DNA of 64,000 nucleotides from assembly GCF_018380615.1 (NCBI RefSeq), contig NZ_JAGYVZ010000007.1, positions 62,001 to 126,000 on the forward strand, in the 5' to 3' direction. Shown here one piece after another: positions 16,106-25,612 of this stretch. Under the pieces are notes generated by a model, which saw nothing but the letters and a program-made list of their open reading frames with translations, was not told where the DNA came from and ran no database searches. The translations under genes were made by a program, and so were the position numbers. Positions within the stretch are counted from its first letter, which is position 1. Each line of letters opens with the position of its first letter. The DNA comes from Flavobacterium psychroterrae (GTDB lineage: Bacteria; Bacteroidota; Bacteroidia; Flavobacteriales; Flavobacteriaceae).

Positions 16106-19100
16106 TTAGTTTAAAAAGTTCATTACTTTGAATGATTTTTTGTTTCCTGCTTTGTCGGTTACTACAACTATAAACAATTGTTTTGTTGTGAAACTTTGGT
16201 TTTGAAGCAAGATTTCTTTGTTATTCTGAATGTTTTTATGACTTAGAACTGATTGTCCGATGGTGTTGTATACATCAACCTGTGCGATATCTTCGGTGTC
16301 ATTTGTAACTGATAATAAATCGTTTTTGAAATAAGCTATCGTTTTACCATTCGCTTCGATTTTATCCAATGACAGCATTTTTGCTGTTGACTGTGAAGCA
16401 AAATAAGCGGCATACGCTTTAGATAATTCAGATGAATTACCACATGAAGATGCATCCCAGTTTACAGACCAGGTCATTAAACCTCTTAACGAAGGATAAG
16501 GTCCGCCTGGCTGCATAGTGTATGTTCTTCCTGAAAAAGTGGTTCCGGTTCTTAAATAATTCATAGCACTAATTCCTTCTGCCGGCGTTAAATAACCGCT
16601 GCCTGCTGCACTTGGACATGCCGGTAATGCAATAAGAACTTTTGACGGCGGTAAACCATCAAAATGCATTCCTGTTGTACCAATGTTATATCCTTTTATC
16701 ACCATATCGGTTAGGGCTGTTACCATGTTTGCTTTTTTAGCTGAACCATAATATTGACCATCTAATCCGTTTTCTCCTCCTGTATTATACAATTGTACCG
16801 CTAACAAATCTAATTCATTACGTAAGTTTTGAATGATTGGCACAAAAGAACCAAAAGTATCTGTATAGGTAGAATATCCTCCTTGTACGTATTGTGTTTC
16901 AGGAGCTGCAGTTAATAAAAATCCAGGACCATAGTACGCTTTTAATTCTTTGAAAGCATCTACTACGTTTTTTAATCTTGGATAAGCAGAAATACCTGCA
17001 TAAGAAATATCTCTTAAACCTCCTGCATTAAAATTCATTGATCCGCCTTCAAAATCAATATCAACTCCATCAAATTGATACTCATCAATAATTGCTTTCA
17101 GGCCATTAACAAAAATATTTTTTTGAGTTACATTGTCTAAAACAACATGACCATTTTGACCTCCAATAGAGACAATAACAGGAACTCCGCTATCTCTTAA
17201 GGATTTTATATCATTTTTCAACAATTGCTTATTGAAAACGCCATTAGTCAAATATCTTGTGTCATTTGTAGTTAATATTGGTGTGTAACCATCACGATTA
17301 ACTGTTTCTACGAAAGAATAATCAACTACGTTAAATTTACTTCCCACCATTTGAGAAAAATACAAAAATGGAGCACCAGCATTTTCCCAAGAATGTGCGT
17401 ATCCTAAAATAATTTTGGATGGAAGCGGAATGAATCTATTCGTGCTTACCGGAGCAATTTTAATGGTATTGTTTAATGTAGTTACACCAGATTGATTATC
17501 GGTTGCTTTGATTACAACTGGATAATCCTTGTAAGCAGATGGTGTAAAATTATACGTATAGGTATTATTTGTACCTGCTGTCATGTTAAACGTACCTCCA
17601 TTTATTGTAATAGTAACGCCTGAAACCGATCCGTTACTATCTACTGCTGTAACTGAAATTGGCACAACCTGGAAAGTACTTTGGTTTACAGTCGTATTCG
17701 ATGGTGAATTCCAAGTAATTACAGGCAATGAATTTGGACAGTTTGCACCTGAACAATTTAATGTAAAACTGTATGTTTTTGCATCTGTTGTCCCGTTTGA
17801 TGCAGTAGCCGTAACGGTTAAAGTATGACTAAGCGAAAACTGATTTGCTGCCGGTGTCCAAACGGATGTATAAGTTCCTGATGAATTTGTAACACTCAGG
17901 CTTTGTCCATCTAAACTAAATACAACCGATGAGATTGTAGTGGCATCAGCAGCACTTAAACCAACACTTGCAACAAAATTAATTGCTGATCCTAAATTTA
18001 TAGCAATCGTTGAAGCTGTTGGCGCTGTGATCGTAACCACTGGCTTAGTCGCAACCACCGCTTGTCTATTAAAATTATAAACTGTTGGAGTTGTTGGAAC
18101 TGCAAAGTTGGCTAAGTTATTTGGGTAATAAGTCACTTCACCATTTTCCCAAGCATTTAATTTCAAACTTAAAACTTGTGTATAACCAGCTACAACTGTA
18201 TTATCGAAAGTATAATTTCCTGATGCATCTGTTGTTGCTATAACACTTTTCCAGTTGTGTGTGTTATCTGTCCATGGTAAAACTAATTCTACTTTTGCTC
18301 CTGCAACAGCAGTTGTTCCATTTTTTACAGAACCGCTAATAAAGTTTGTACTCGCCAGCGCAGCTCTTGCAGTAGAACTTGTATTAAAGTTATACACGGT
18401 TGGGTTTGCAGGAACTGGAAAGTTTGCCAGATTAGATGGTAAATAAACTACTTCTCCGTTTTCCCAACTATTTAATTTTAAGCTTGTAACTGTTGTATAT
18501 CGTGCTACAACTGCGTTATCAAAACTGTATTTTCCTTGTGCATCTGTTGTTGCAATAACACTTTTCCAATTGTGCGTGTTATCTGTCCAGGGTAAAACCA
18601 ATTCTACTTTTGCACCAGCAACCGGATTAGTTCCGTTTTTAACTGTTCCGCTAATTTTGTTTGTACCAATTACAACAACATCCTGAGCGAAGTTTAATGT
18701 TTTATTTGCATTTAAATTAGTATAAACTGTTGAAGCCGGCGTGTACGTTTGTCCAGCTAAAGCAGCTGTTACTGTATAATTTCCTGCAGAAGGCAAACTA
18801 AGCGAATAAACGCCGCTTGCATTTGTAACTGCTGTAAAATTTCCTGCTGTAGAAGTTGCTGTAACTGTTACACCAGAAACCGGAGTTGTATTGTTTAAAA
18901 TAGTTCCGCTTACTGTGTAGTTAACAACTGGTAATCCCTGAGCAAAATTCAACGTTTTGTTTGCATCAATTGCATTGTAAACAGTTGAAGCCGGTGTGTA
19001 TGAGAATCCTGATTTTGCAGCTGTAACTGTAAAATTAAGTCCTGCTGTTAAACCTGCAACGCTGTAAACTCCGCTTGCATTTGAAACTGCAGTTAAAACT

Positions 19101-20851
19101 GTTGCTCCTGAAGTTGCTGTAACTGTTACGCCAGAAACTGGAGTTGCTCCGTTAAGCACTGTTCCTCCAACGGTATAAGTTGGTTGAGTTCCGTTGATAA
19201 CGACAGCGGTTTGGTTTACTGTAACATTTGTTAACGTTACGGCAGTAAAAGTATACGTCGCTTTTGAAGCGGTAAGAATATAATTTTGTCCCGATGTTAA
19301 ATTGCTGAAGGTAAAATTACCGCCTGTAGAAACTACTGTTTGTAATACTACATTGCTTGCATTACGTAAATCAACGGTTACATCCGGAACTAAAGCTGAT
19401 CCGTTTTTCACAGATCCTGAAATACTTACTGTTCCGGGAACAACGCTTCCAAATGATGTGTCAACCTGAGTTAATAATGAATTTGGGATAGAACCTCTGG
19501 TATCCTGAGATAATTCCCAAACCATACCTCCGGCAAGATTTCTTGATTTAATATATTGTACTTTTAAATCCATTGATTGCTTATCTTCATAAGAAATAAA
19601 CTGTTTTAAAGTAGCATTATACAAATAAGGAACTTTTGTTGTATTGTCAAAATAGCGAACCCATCCTGCAGCTGCTGCAGTTGGTGTAACTAACATGGTA
19701 CTTGGATCTAAATAAGCATGTGAATTTGTTACGGGATTCCCGACTAAATCACAAATTTCGATGCTTCCTGATTTTTCGCAGGCAGCGGGACCGTCCCATG
19801 TTCCTGTTGGATTTTGCGGATTTGTGCATCCTGAAACTGTATATCTTGGTGCAGAAACGAATAATCCCGGTAAATTAGGATTGGTTCCGTTATTGGCAAC
19901 ATTATCGAATTTCTTTCCGTAGAAAGGCAATCCCATGATTAATTTATTCGCAGGAAAACCAACAACATTTAAATATTGATTCGTTAATTCGTCTAATGAT
20001 TCGGATTGTGCTGCGCCATAAAGTGGATCGTTTGTGTTTCCGCTTGCATATAATGGTGCATTGTAGCATGTTTTATCGTACCAGTTTCCGCCAAAATCAT
20101 ATCCAAAATAAGTGATGTAATCACAATAAGTCGAAATGTCTTCTGTCATTCCGTATTGTGTTCTGTTGTTTGGTCCTAGATATTGAGATCCAACTTTACG
20201 AACATTGTTTCCGGCAGCAATTGTCACTAATTTATTTGGCATTGCCTGACGCATTGCTTTCAATAAATACACTAAATTTTTGTTGTCGTCCGGACTGTAC
20301 TTTTGTGGAGGAATTGGTGCGCCGTTAATTACTTCGGTACCATCTGTTCCGCCGGAAAGAGGATATTCCCAGTCAATGTCAAATCCATCAATAAACGGAT
20401 ATGTTACAATAAATTTTGCCATATCTGCTGCCAAAGCGGCTCTTGCAACTGGACTTGCTGCAATTGGAGAAAGATCCTGACCTTTTGTCCATCCTCCTAC
20501 AGAAATAAGAATTTTTAAGTGCGGATACTTTTGCTTGAGTTTCATCAAGTCATAAAAGTTTCCTTTTACCGGAGCATCCCACGGGATTCCGCCTTCCATA
20601 TGTTCAAAATCCGCGTAGGAATCTAAACATAACAACTTCGTATTCTCCGGATGGGCAGGATCAAAAGTTGTCCCATAAAAAGAATAATTCAAATGCGTAA
20701 TTTTACTTCCATCTATTTTTGGGACATTGAAATCCCGGGCATAAATAGACCATTGCGCATAATACCCTACTACCTTTTTACCGTGAGCCGGTTGAGCTAA
20801 CGCAAGTAAGGGAAACAGTAACAAAAAAAGCAATCTGTAATAATGTTTCAT
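16106..20851 (-). CDS. chiA: Secreted chitinase ChiA with two GH18 domains
   Basis: 1581 residues from the ATG at 20851 (MKHYYRLLFLLLFPLLALAQ, signal peptide); the 38 extra upstream codons are not signal-like. The N-terminal GH18 domain (about 24-500) has GFDIDWE with catalytic Glu162. The linker holds repeated beta-sandwich modules (about 505-1000), including two near-identical ~95-residue modules containing VELVLPWTDNTHNWKSVIAT and two ~80-residue modules ending ANKTLNFAQ, then Ig-like modules with one CSGANC. The C-terminal GH18 (about 1150-1480) has GVDIDFE with Glu1268. The last ~100 residues direct T9SS export in F. johnsoniae ChiA. There the two domains are complementary exo- and endo-acting chitinases. 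It is the last gene of the locus, with its own 487-base leader and a terminator. Confidence 0.96.
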   Translation of the reverse strand: MKHYYRLLFLLLFPLLALAQPAHGKKVVGYYAQWSIYARDFNVPKIDGSKITHLNYSFYGTTFDPAHPENTKLLCLDSYADFEHMEGGIPWDAPVKGNFYDLMKLKQKYPHLKILISVGGWTKGQDLSPIAASPVARAALAADMAKFIVTYPFIDGFDIDWEYPLSGGTDGTEVINGAPIPPQKYSPDDNKNLVYLLKAMRQAMPNKLVTIAAGNNVRKVGSQYLGPNNRTQYGMTEDISTYCDYITYFGYDFGGNWYDKTCYNAPLYASGNTNDPLYGAAQSESLDELTNQYLNVVGFPANKLIMGLPFYGKKFDNVANNGTNPNLPGLFVSAPRYTVSGCTNPQNPTGTWDGPAACEKSGSIEICDLVGNPVTNSHAYLDPSTMLVTPTAAAAGWVRYFDNTTKVPYLYNATLKQFISYEDKQSMDLKVQYIKSRNLAGGMVWELSQDTRGSIPNSLLTQVDTSFGSVVPGTVSISGSVKNGSALVPDVTVDLRNASNVVLQTVVSTGGNFTFSNLTSGQNYILTASKATYTFTAVTLTNVTVNQTAVVINGTQPTYTVGGTVLNGATPVSGVTVTATSGATVLTAVSNASGVYSVAGLTAGLNFTVTAAKSGFSYTPASTVYNAIDANKTLNFAQGLPVVNYTVSGTILNNTTPVSGVTVTATSTAGNFTAVTNASGVYSLSLPSAGNYTVTAALAGQTYTPASTVYTNLNANKTLNFAQDVVVIGTNKISGTVKNGTNPVAGAKVELVLPWTDNTHNWKSVIATTDAQGKYSFDNAVVARYTTVTSLKLNSWENGEVVYLPSNLANFPVPANPTVYNFNTSSTARAALASTNFISGSVKNGTTAVAGAKVELVLPWTDNTHNWKSVIATTDASGNYTFDNTVVAGYTQVLSLKLNAWENGEVTYYPNNLANFAVPTTPTVYNFNRQAVVATKPVVTITAPTASTIAINLGSAINFVASVGLSAADATTISSVVFSLDGQSLSVTNSSGTYTSVWTPAANQFSLSHTLTVTATASNGTTDAKTYSFTLNCSGANCPNSLPVITWNSPSNTTVNQSTFQVVPISVTAVDSNGSVSGVTITINGGTFNMTAGTNNTYTYNFTPSAYKDYPVVIKATDNQSGVTTLNNTIKIAPVSTNRFIPLPSKIILGYAHSWENAGAPFLYFSQMVGSKFNVVDYSFVETVNRDGYTPILTTNDTRYLTNGVFNKQLLKNDIKSLRDSGVPVIVSIGGQNGHVVLDNVTQKNIFVNGLKAIIDEYQFDGVDIDFEGGSMNFNAGGLRDISYAGISAYPRLKNVVDAFKELKAYYGPGFLLTAAPETQYVQGGYSTYTDTFGSFVPIIQNLRNELDLLAVQLYNTGGENGLDGQYYGSAKKANMVTALTDMVIKGYNIGTTGMHFDGLPPSKVLIALPACPSAAGSGYLTPAEGISAMNYLRTGTTFSGRTYTMQPGGPYPSLRGLMTWSVNWDASSCGNSSELSKAYAAYFASQSTAKMLSLDKIEANGKTIAYFKNDLLSVTNDTEDIAQVDVYNTIGQSVLSHKNIQNNKEILLQNQSFTTKQLFIVVVTDKAGNKKSFKVMNFLN

Positions 20852-21338
20852 AATTAAATTAATATTGGTTAATAGAAAATAAATATTCCAATTACGATAC
20901 CTTACATACCAACAAAGCATGTAAATACAACAACTGGGATTCAGTTCATTGCAAATAGAAAACATTGCAACTCACTGGAAATTAATTCATATAACTTCTA
21001 GAAATAAATACTACTATTACCGATCATCCATAATCATTAGTAAATAGTACTGATTGATATTTATTTAATTGTTTAAAAAATTAGGTTAACTACAACTGAT
21101 AAATTTGGGATTCATCAATTTCACTACTTGGTTTGTCATGTTTTGTTTTTACTCTACTTATTTGGTTTTTAAATGTTAATAATTCTTTTTGGTGGTTATT
21201 TTTTATGTTTTTTGATTCATTGTTCTAAATGTATTGCGTTACCATATTATCTCTGCCAGAGAGGAATTCTGGCAGAGATAAAAAAATTACTAATAATCAT
21301 GGTAACAAAACGTACTAAATACTAACTCAAACTAAACT
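20852..21338 (-). promoter_or_regulatory. chiA leader region with a strong 13-bp hairpin
   Basis: No gene. A perfect 13-bp inverted repeat (TATCTCTGCCAGA at 21248-21260, complement at 21268-21280, loop 7) lies 59 bases past the GH20 stop codon. It has no U-tract on the downstream side, so it may be an mRNA-stabilising or processing hairpin, or a weak terminator separating chiA from the GH20 operon. No perfect TAnnTTTG box was found; CAAATTTA at 21101-21108 (minus strand) is the nearest. The rest is AT-rich. Confidence 0.5.
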
Positions 21339-23405
21339 TTATATTAATTTTTTAAGACTTGTATATACTGATAGCTCAACATCAGCATGGTCTTTAGAAT
21401 TACATTGTTCAATTAAATTTTTTAAATCATCTGTTTTTAATGTGGATTTTTTGTCTAAAACAAGCAACAATTCCTGTGATGCGTCATTTAGTTTTTTAGA
21501 CAATGGTAATAGAGATTGCACTAAAGGAGCATTGGCACTCAGTTCGATTAATCCTTTGTTTACTGCAATCCATTTATTAAAAAATGCGGTTACTTTTGCT
21601 TTATTTTCTGGCGTTTTATTGGCTAAATATTGTGTTACGGCATCATCAAAAGCTAAAGATTCTTTGGCATCCGGCGTACAGGCATCGGCAAAAAGTGTGA
21701 ATGGAGAATACATTTGATATTCTGTTCCGCCTTTGTTACGTGTGTATCCTTTTAATGGTTCGCAAACATTTGCAAATTCGTTTAGGGATTTTATATTTTG
21801 ATTATTTGAGATGTTTCTTAAAATAACGGCTCTGTTTCGAATGTGTGTCAATCCAAGTTCTTCTAACCTAAAAGAAACTACTTCAAGACGTTTGCGCATA
21901 CTTGCCACATCTGTGATATCTTCGGCTGACCAGAGTCTTTCTGCAATTGCAGCTGTTCTTGGCCAAAGTCTTGAATCAATTGTTGTTGGCGTTGCTAATT
22001 CTGTCCACATTGTAGCTTCTCCACCTAATATTCTTGCTTTTTCTTCTGCTGTTAAATCCGCTCCTTTTGGCATTGGATCATTTAAATAATGACTTGCAAT
22101 TGGGTACATCAAATCGATATAATAGCCGTTTGACAATACTGTTTTATAGCCTTTTTTTACGGCATCCGTTAATGATTGTCCTGCAACAACTCCTTCATTA
22201 GGACCTCTCCAGGAATGAATAATGGCCTCTTTTGACATGTTTTTAGTCAAAATTTCTTCCCATCCCATTAATTGTTTTCCGTGTTTTTTCAACATTGGAA
22301 CTAATTGCATGGTAAAATAGGTTTGCAATTCATGATTGGATGCTAACTTATTTTTCTTTTTGAATTCCTGAATTTTTGGGTTTGCATCCCAGTCTTTACC
22401 TTCGTTTTCATCGCCCCCGATATGAAAATAAGAGCCTGGGAATAACGGACAAACCTCATCAAATATCTCACTTAATAATTGGTATGTTTTAGGATTTGAA
22501 GGATCTAATGTTGGCGAAAAAATCCCAGCATTTCTTTCAATTCCATAGGTCGCAATTGCTGTTCCCTGAATATTTTTTTCAGATGTTCCTCCTGTCAGTG
22601 TAATCACTTTGCTTCCTATTTCCGGATAAGCGGTAAGTATTGCCGATCCATGACCCGGAACGTCTATTTCAGGAACGATTAAAATACCACGCTCATCAGC
22701 ATATTTTACGATATTTCTAATTTCCTCTTGTGTGTAATATTGTCCATCCGAAGCTAATTCGATTAATTTTGGATGTTTTTTCATTTCGATTCTCCAACCC
22801 TGATCGTCTACTAAATGCCAGTGAAAAACGTTCATTTTCATGGCTGCCAATGCATCGACATTTCGTTTAATAACATCAACCGGCTGAAAATGTCTTGCAG
22901 CATCTATCATTAATCCTCTCCATGTAAATCTTGGAAAATCTGAAACTTTTGAGTTTGGAAAATAAAATGAAGTACTATTATTTTGCAACATTTGCAATAA
23001 CGTTTCCAGGCCGTGAAGTGCGCCTAAATCACTGGTTGCATTTATTGTAATTTGATTTTGTTTGATGTCTAAATGGTAACTTTCATCTTCATACAAACCA
23101 ATTTTTCCGCCTTTCTCACAATTGATCTGAAGTGTCGCATTAGGAACTTCATTTAATTTTGCAATAAAACCCTGTTCGAAAAAAATACCGGTTCTACCAT
23201 CTAAGCGGCGCAAAAAACGAGTTACTCCTCCAAAAATTCTTGGATTAGGATTTCCGGTAATGTTTACTTTAAAATTTTTATTTAAAGTAAAATTTCCATC
23301 GTTTAAAACAACACTTTGAGGCCAGGGCATAAGATTTAATTGCTCTTTTTGAATTTGAGCACTAGATGTTACACCTGCTAATATTAGGACTAATAAATAT
23401 TTCAT
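21339..23405 (-). CDS. GH20 beta-N-acetylhexosaminidase
   Basis: 688 residues with a signal peptide (MKYLLVLILAGVTSSAQ). A GH20b N-domain (about 20-155) precedes the GH20 TIM barrel (about 155-510). The catalytic pair Asp332-Glu333 is in FHIGGDENEG. Substrate-binding signatures are WRGLMIDAARHF, FHWHLVDDQGWRIE and PEIDVPGHG. A helical C-terminal part (about 560-688) follows. It releases GlcNAc from the non-reducing end of chito-oligosaccharides, in the periplasm. It follows nagB on the same strand (151 bases) as the last gene of the susC-susD-nagB-hex operon. Confidence 0.95.
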   Translation of the reverse strand: MKYLLVLILAGVTSSAQIQKEQLNLMPWPQSVVLNDGNFTLNKNFKVNITGNPNPRIFGGVTRFLRRLDGRTGIFFEQGFIAKLNEVPNATLQINCEKGGKIGLYEDESYHLDIKQNQITINATSDLGALHGLETLLQMLQNNSTSFYFPNSKVSDFPRFTWRGLMIDAARHFQPVDVIKRNVDALAAMKMNVFHWHLVDDQGWRIEMKKHPKLIELASDGQYYTQEEIRNIVKYADERGILIVPEIDVPGHGSAILTAYPEIGSKVITLTGGTSEKNIQGTAIATYGIERNAGIFSPTLDPSNPKTYQLLSEIFDEVCPLFPGSYFHIGGDENEGKDWDANPKIQEFKKKNKLASNHELQTYFTMQLVPMLKKHGKQLMGWEEILTKNMSKEAIIHSWRGPNEGVVAGQSLTDAVKKGYKTVLSNGYYIDLMYPIASHYLNDPMPKGADLTAEEKARILGGEATMWTELATPTTIDSRLWPRTAAIAERLWSAEDITDVASMRKRLEVVSFRLEELGLTHIRNRAVILRNISNNQNIKSLNEFANVCEPLKGYTRNKGGTEYQMYSPFTLFADACTPDAKESLAFDDAVTQYLANKTPENKAKVTAFFNKWIAVNKGLIELSANAPLVQSLLPLSKKLNDASQELLLVLDKKSTLKTDDLKNLIEQCNSKDHADVELSVYTSLKKLI

Positions 23406-23425
23406 TTTTAATTTTTTTGAAAGAT

Positions 23426-23441
23426 GTTATCCTGAGATAAC
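23426..23441 (-). promoter_or_regulatory. Intercistronic hairpin between nagB and the GH20 gene
   Basis: GTTATC-CTGA-GATAAC (23426-23441). Small stem in the operon mRNA, without a U-tract, just upstream of the GH20 start codon. Confidence 0.35.
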
Positions 23442-23556
23442 GGTATTAAATAATAAGAAACAAAACTCAGAGTGACTTCCGGACCCTCACTATCATTATG
23501 AAATCAATCTGAATTTTGTAATGTGATTCGCTCTCACCCGAATCTAAATTTTAATT

Positions 23557-25494
23557 TTAGTAATCAAAACGTTTGAATGCTTCGATTGCTTCGTATTCTG
23601 CCAATCCTAAATCATCGTATAGAATTGCTGTATTTTTATTACGGTCCTCAGCTCTTACCCAAAATTCTCTTGAGTCATTTCCCTGAAACATTACTCTGTC
23701 TTTTTGAGACTGGTGGTATAAAATCGCATGACGTTTCAATAATACTTCTGATGGAGAAAGCGGCACTGCCATATCAATTTCGTGAATGTCCCATTCGTGC
23801 CAAGCGCCTCTATACAACCAAAGCCAGCAATCGTCCATGTATTTTTCTGGTTTCAATTGCTTCATTGCTGCAAATATTGCGTTTAAACAAACCTCATGCG
23901 TTCCGTGTGGATCTGCAAGATCTCCCGCAGCAAATACCTGATGTGGTTTTATTTGAGCAATAATATCTTTTACAATAGCAATATCTTCAGGCCCTAGCGG
24001 ATTCTTTTTTACTTGTCCTGTTTCATAAAACGGAAGATCTAAAAAGTGTGTATTCTCATCTTTTAAACCTATGTATCTTGTTGCTGCATAAGATTCTCTT
24101 CTTCTGATAAGTCCTTTTAATTTTCGAACTTCAAGAGAATCGATCTGGTTTTCTGATTTATTGTTTAAAAATTCAATGATCGATTTGAAGTTGATTCCAC
24201 TTGCAGCATCGCCAACAAAATCCTTGGCAACTTCAGCAAATTTCAATGCTTCGTCATCTGTAACAGCTATATTTCCGGAGGTTTGATATACTACGTGTAC
24301 ATCATGACCTTGTTTTATCAATTTTGAAAAAGTTCCTCCCATAGAAATCACATCATCATCAGGATGTGGACTAAAAAGAATCACTCGTTTTTTTGCAGGA
24401 TTTGCTCTTTCCGGACGGTGTGAATCGTCGGTATTGGGTTTTCCACCCGGCCATCCTGTAATGGTATGTTGCAATACGTTGAACATGTTGATGTTCAAAT
24501 CATAAGCAGAACCTTCTTGTGCCAAAAGATCAGACATTCCGTTGTTATTGTAATCTCTGTCGGTTAATTTTAATATCGATTGTTTTGTTTTTTGGCACAA
24601 CCAAACAATCGCTTTGCTTTTTAATTCCTGATTCCAAATGCATTCTCCCACTAACCAAGGCGTTTTGAAACGCGTTAATTCTGATGCTGCAGACTGATCC
24701 AATACGAAAGTTGCATTGGCATGATTTTGTAAAAATGTAGCCGGAACTTCTGAAGTAATATCCCCCTGAATGGTTCTTTTGACGATATCGGCTTTGTTTT
24801 GTCCCCATGCCATCAGTACAATTCTTTTTGATCTCATGATGGTTGAAACTCCCATGGTAATCGCTCTTTTAGGAACGTTATCAATACCATTAAAATCTGA
24901 TGAAGCATCGACTCTTGTAATGTGATCCAGTGTAATAATTCTGGTTCCGGAATTGATGTGTGATCCTGGTTCGTTGAAACCTACGTGACCTGTACGCCCA
25001 ATTCCTAATAGTTGAAAATCAAGTCCTCCTGCATTTTTAATATTCATTTCATAGTCGATACAATATTGATTTAATTCTTCAATATTGATGGTTCCATCAG
25101 GAATATTAACATTATCAGGGTTGATATCAATGTGATTAAAAAGATGCTGATGCATGAAATAATGATAGCTTTGATTGTTCTCTCTTGTCATTGGATAATA
25201 TTCATCCAGATTAAAAGTGATAACATTGCTAAAGCTTAATCCTTCTTCTTTGTGCATTCTCACTAATTCCTCATAGACTTTTATAGGAGAAGAACCTGTT
25301 GCTAAACCTAATACGCAAGATTTATTTTTTTCTTGTTTAGATCTAATTAATTGCGCGATTTCCTGCGCTACAATTATCGAAGCTTCTGCTGAATTTTTGA
25401 AGATTTCATTGTGGATTTTTTCAAATCTGGTTTCTTCAAATTTTCCCGCGCTTTTATAGCTGATATCAGGTTTGATTTCTAAAGCACTTTTCAT
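23557..25494 (-). CDS. nagB: Two-domain glucosamine-6-phosphate deaminase (NagB fused to a PIG-L/LmbE-like domain)
   Basis: 645 residues. Residues ~20-300 are NagB-like (GLATGSSPIKVYEEL, FNLDEYY, GFNEPGS). Residues ~365-645 are a PIG-L/LmbE metal-dependent deacetylase-type domain (FSPHPDDDVISMGGT, His-Pro-Asp-Asp at 377-380; DPHGTHE). NagB turns glucosamine-6-phosphate into fructose-6-phosphate plus ammonia; the second domain could deacetylate an N-acetylglucosamine compound, joining two steps in one chain. That coupling is an inference. In E. coli NagB the active-site loop is GNDGHIAFNEP; here it is GRTGHVGFNEP, so the usual catalytic Asp is a Thr (Thr169). The fusion type is common in Bacteroidota. 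Cytoplasmic, third gene of the first susC operon. Confidence 0.9.
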   Translation of the reverse strand: MKSALEIKPDISYKSAGKFEETRFEKIHNEIFKNSAEASIIVAQEIAQLIRSKQEKNKSCVLGLATGSSPIKVYEELVRMHKEEGLSFSNVITFNLDEYYPMTRENNQSYHYFMHQHLFNHIDINPDNVNIPDGTINIEELNQYCIDYEMNIKNAGGLDFQLLGIGRTGHVGFNEPGSHINSGTRIITLDHITRVDASSDFNGIDNVPKRAITMGVSTIMRSKRIVLMAWGQNKADIVKRTIQGDITSEVPATFLQNHANATFVLDQSAASELTRFKTPWLVGECIWNQELKSKAIVWLCQKTKQSILKLTDRDYNNNGMSDLLAQEGSAYDLNINMFNVLQHTITGWPGGKPNTDDSHRPERANPAKKRVILFSPHPDDDVISMGGTFSKLIKQGHDVHVVYQTSGNIAVTDDEALKFAEVAKDFVGDAASGINFKSIIEFLNNKSENQIDSLEVRKLKGLIRRRESYAATRYIGLKDENTHFLDLPFYETGQVKKNPLGPEDIAIVKDIIAQIKPHQVFAAGDLADPHGTHEVCLNAIFAAMKQLKPEKYMDDCWLWLYRGAWHEWDIHEIDMAVPLSPSEVLLKRHAILYHQSQKDRVMFQGNDSREFWVRAEDRNKNTAILYDDLGLAEYEAIEAFKRFDY

Positions 25495-25533
25495 TTCTTT
25501 TTCTTTTTTTTGCTATTTACAATTTTGGTTTTG

Positions 25534-25569
25534 AAATGGTATAAGTAACTTTCGTCACTCATACCATTT
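25534..25569 (-). promoter_or_regulatory. Intercistronic hairpin between susD and nagB
   Basis: Arms AAATGGTAT (25534-25542) and ATACCATTT (25561-25569), extended inward by an imperfect AGT-AC / GT-ACT stem. It lies 44 bases past the SusD stop codon. Likely a stability or partial-terminator element that lowers the downstream gene dose. Confidence 0.4.
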
Positions 25570-25612
25570 ACTTACCAAACTTAAATTCTTATAATTCTTT
25601 TGATATTTTTTT

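Noticed and set aside
20852..20965. 38-codon N-terminal extension of ChiA
   Set aside because: Adding it would hide the clear signal peptide that begins at the ATG at 20851.
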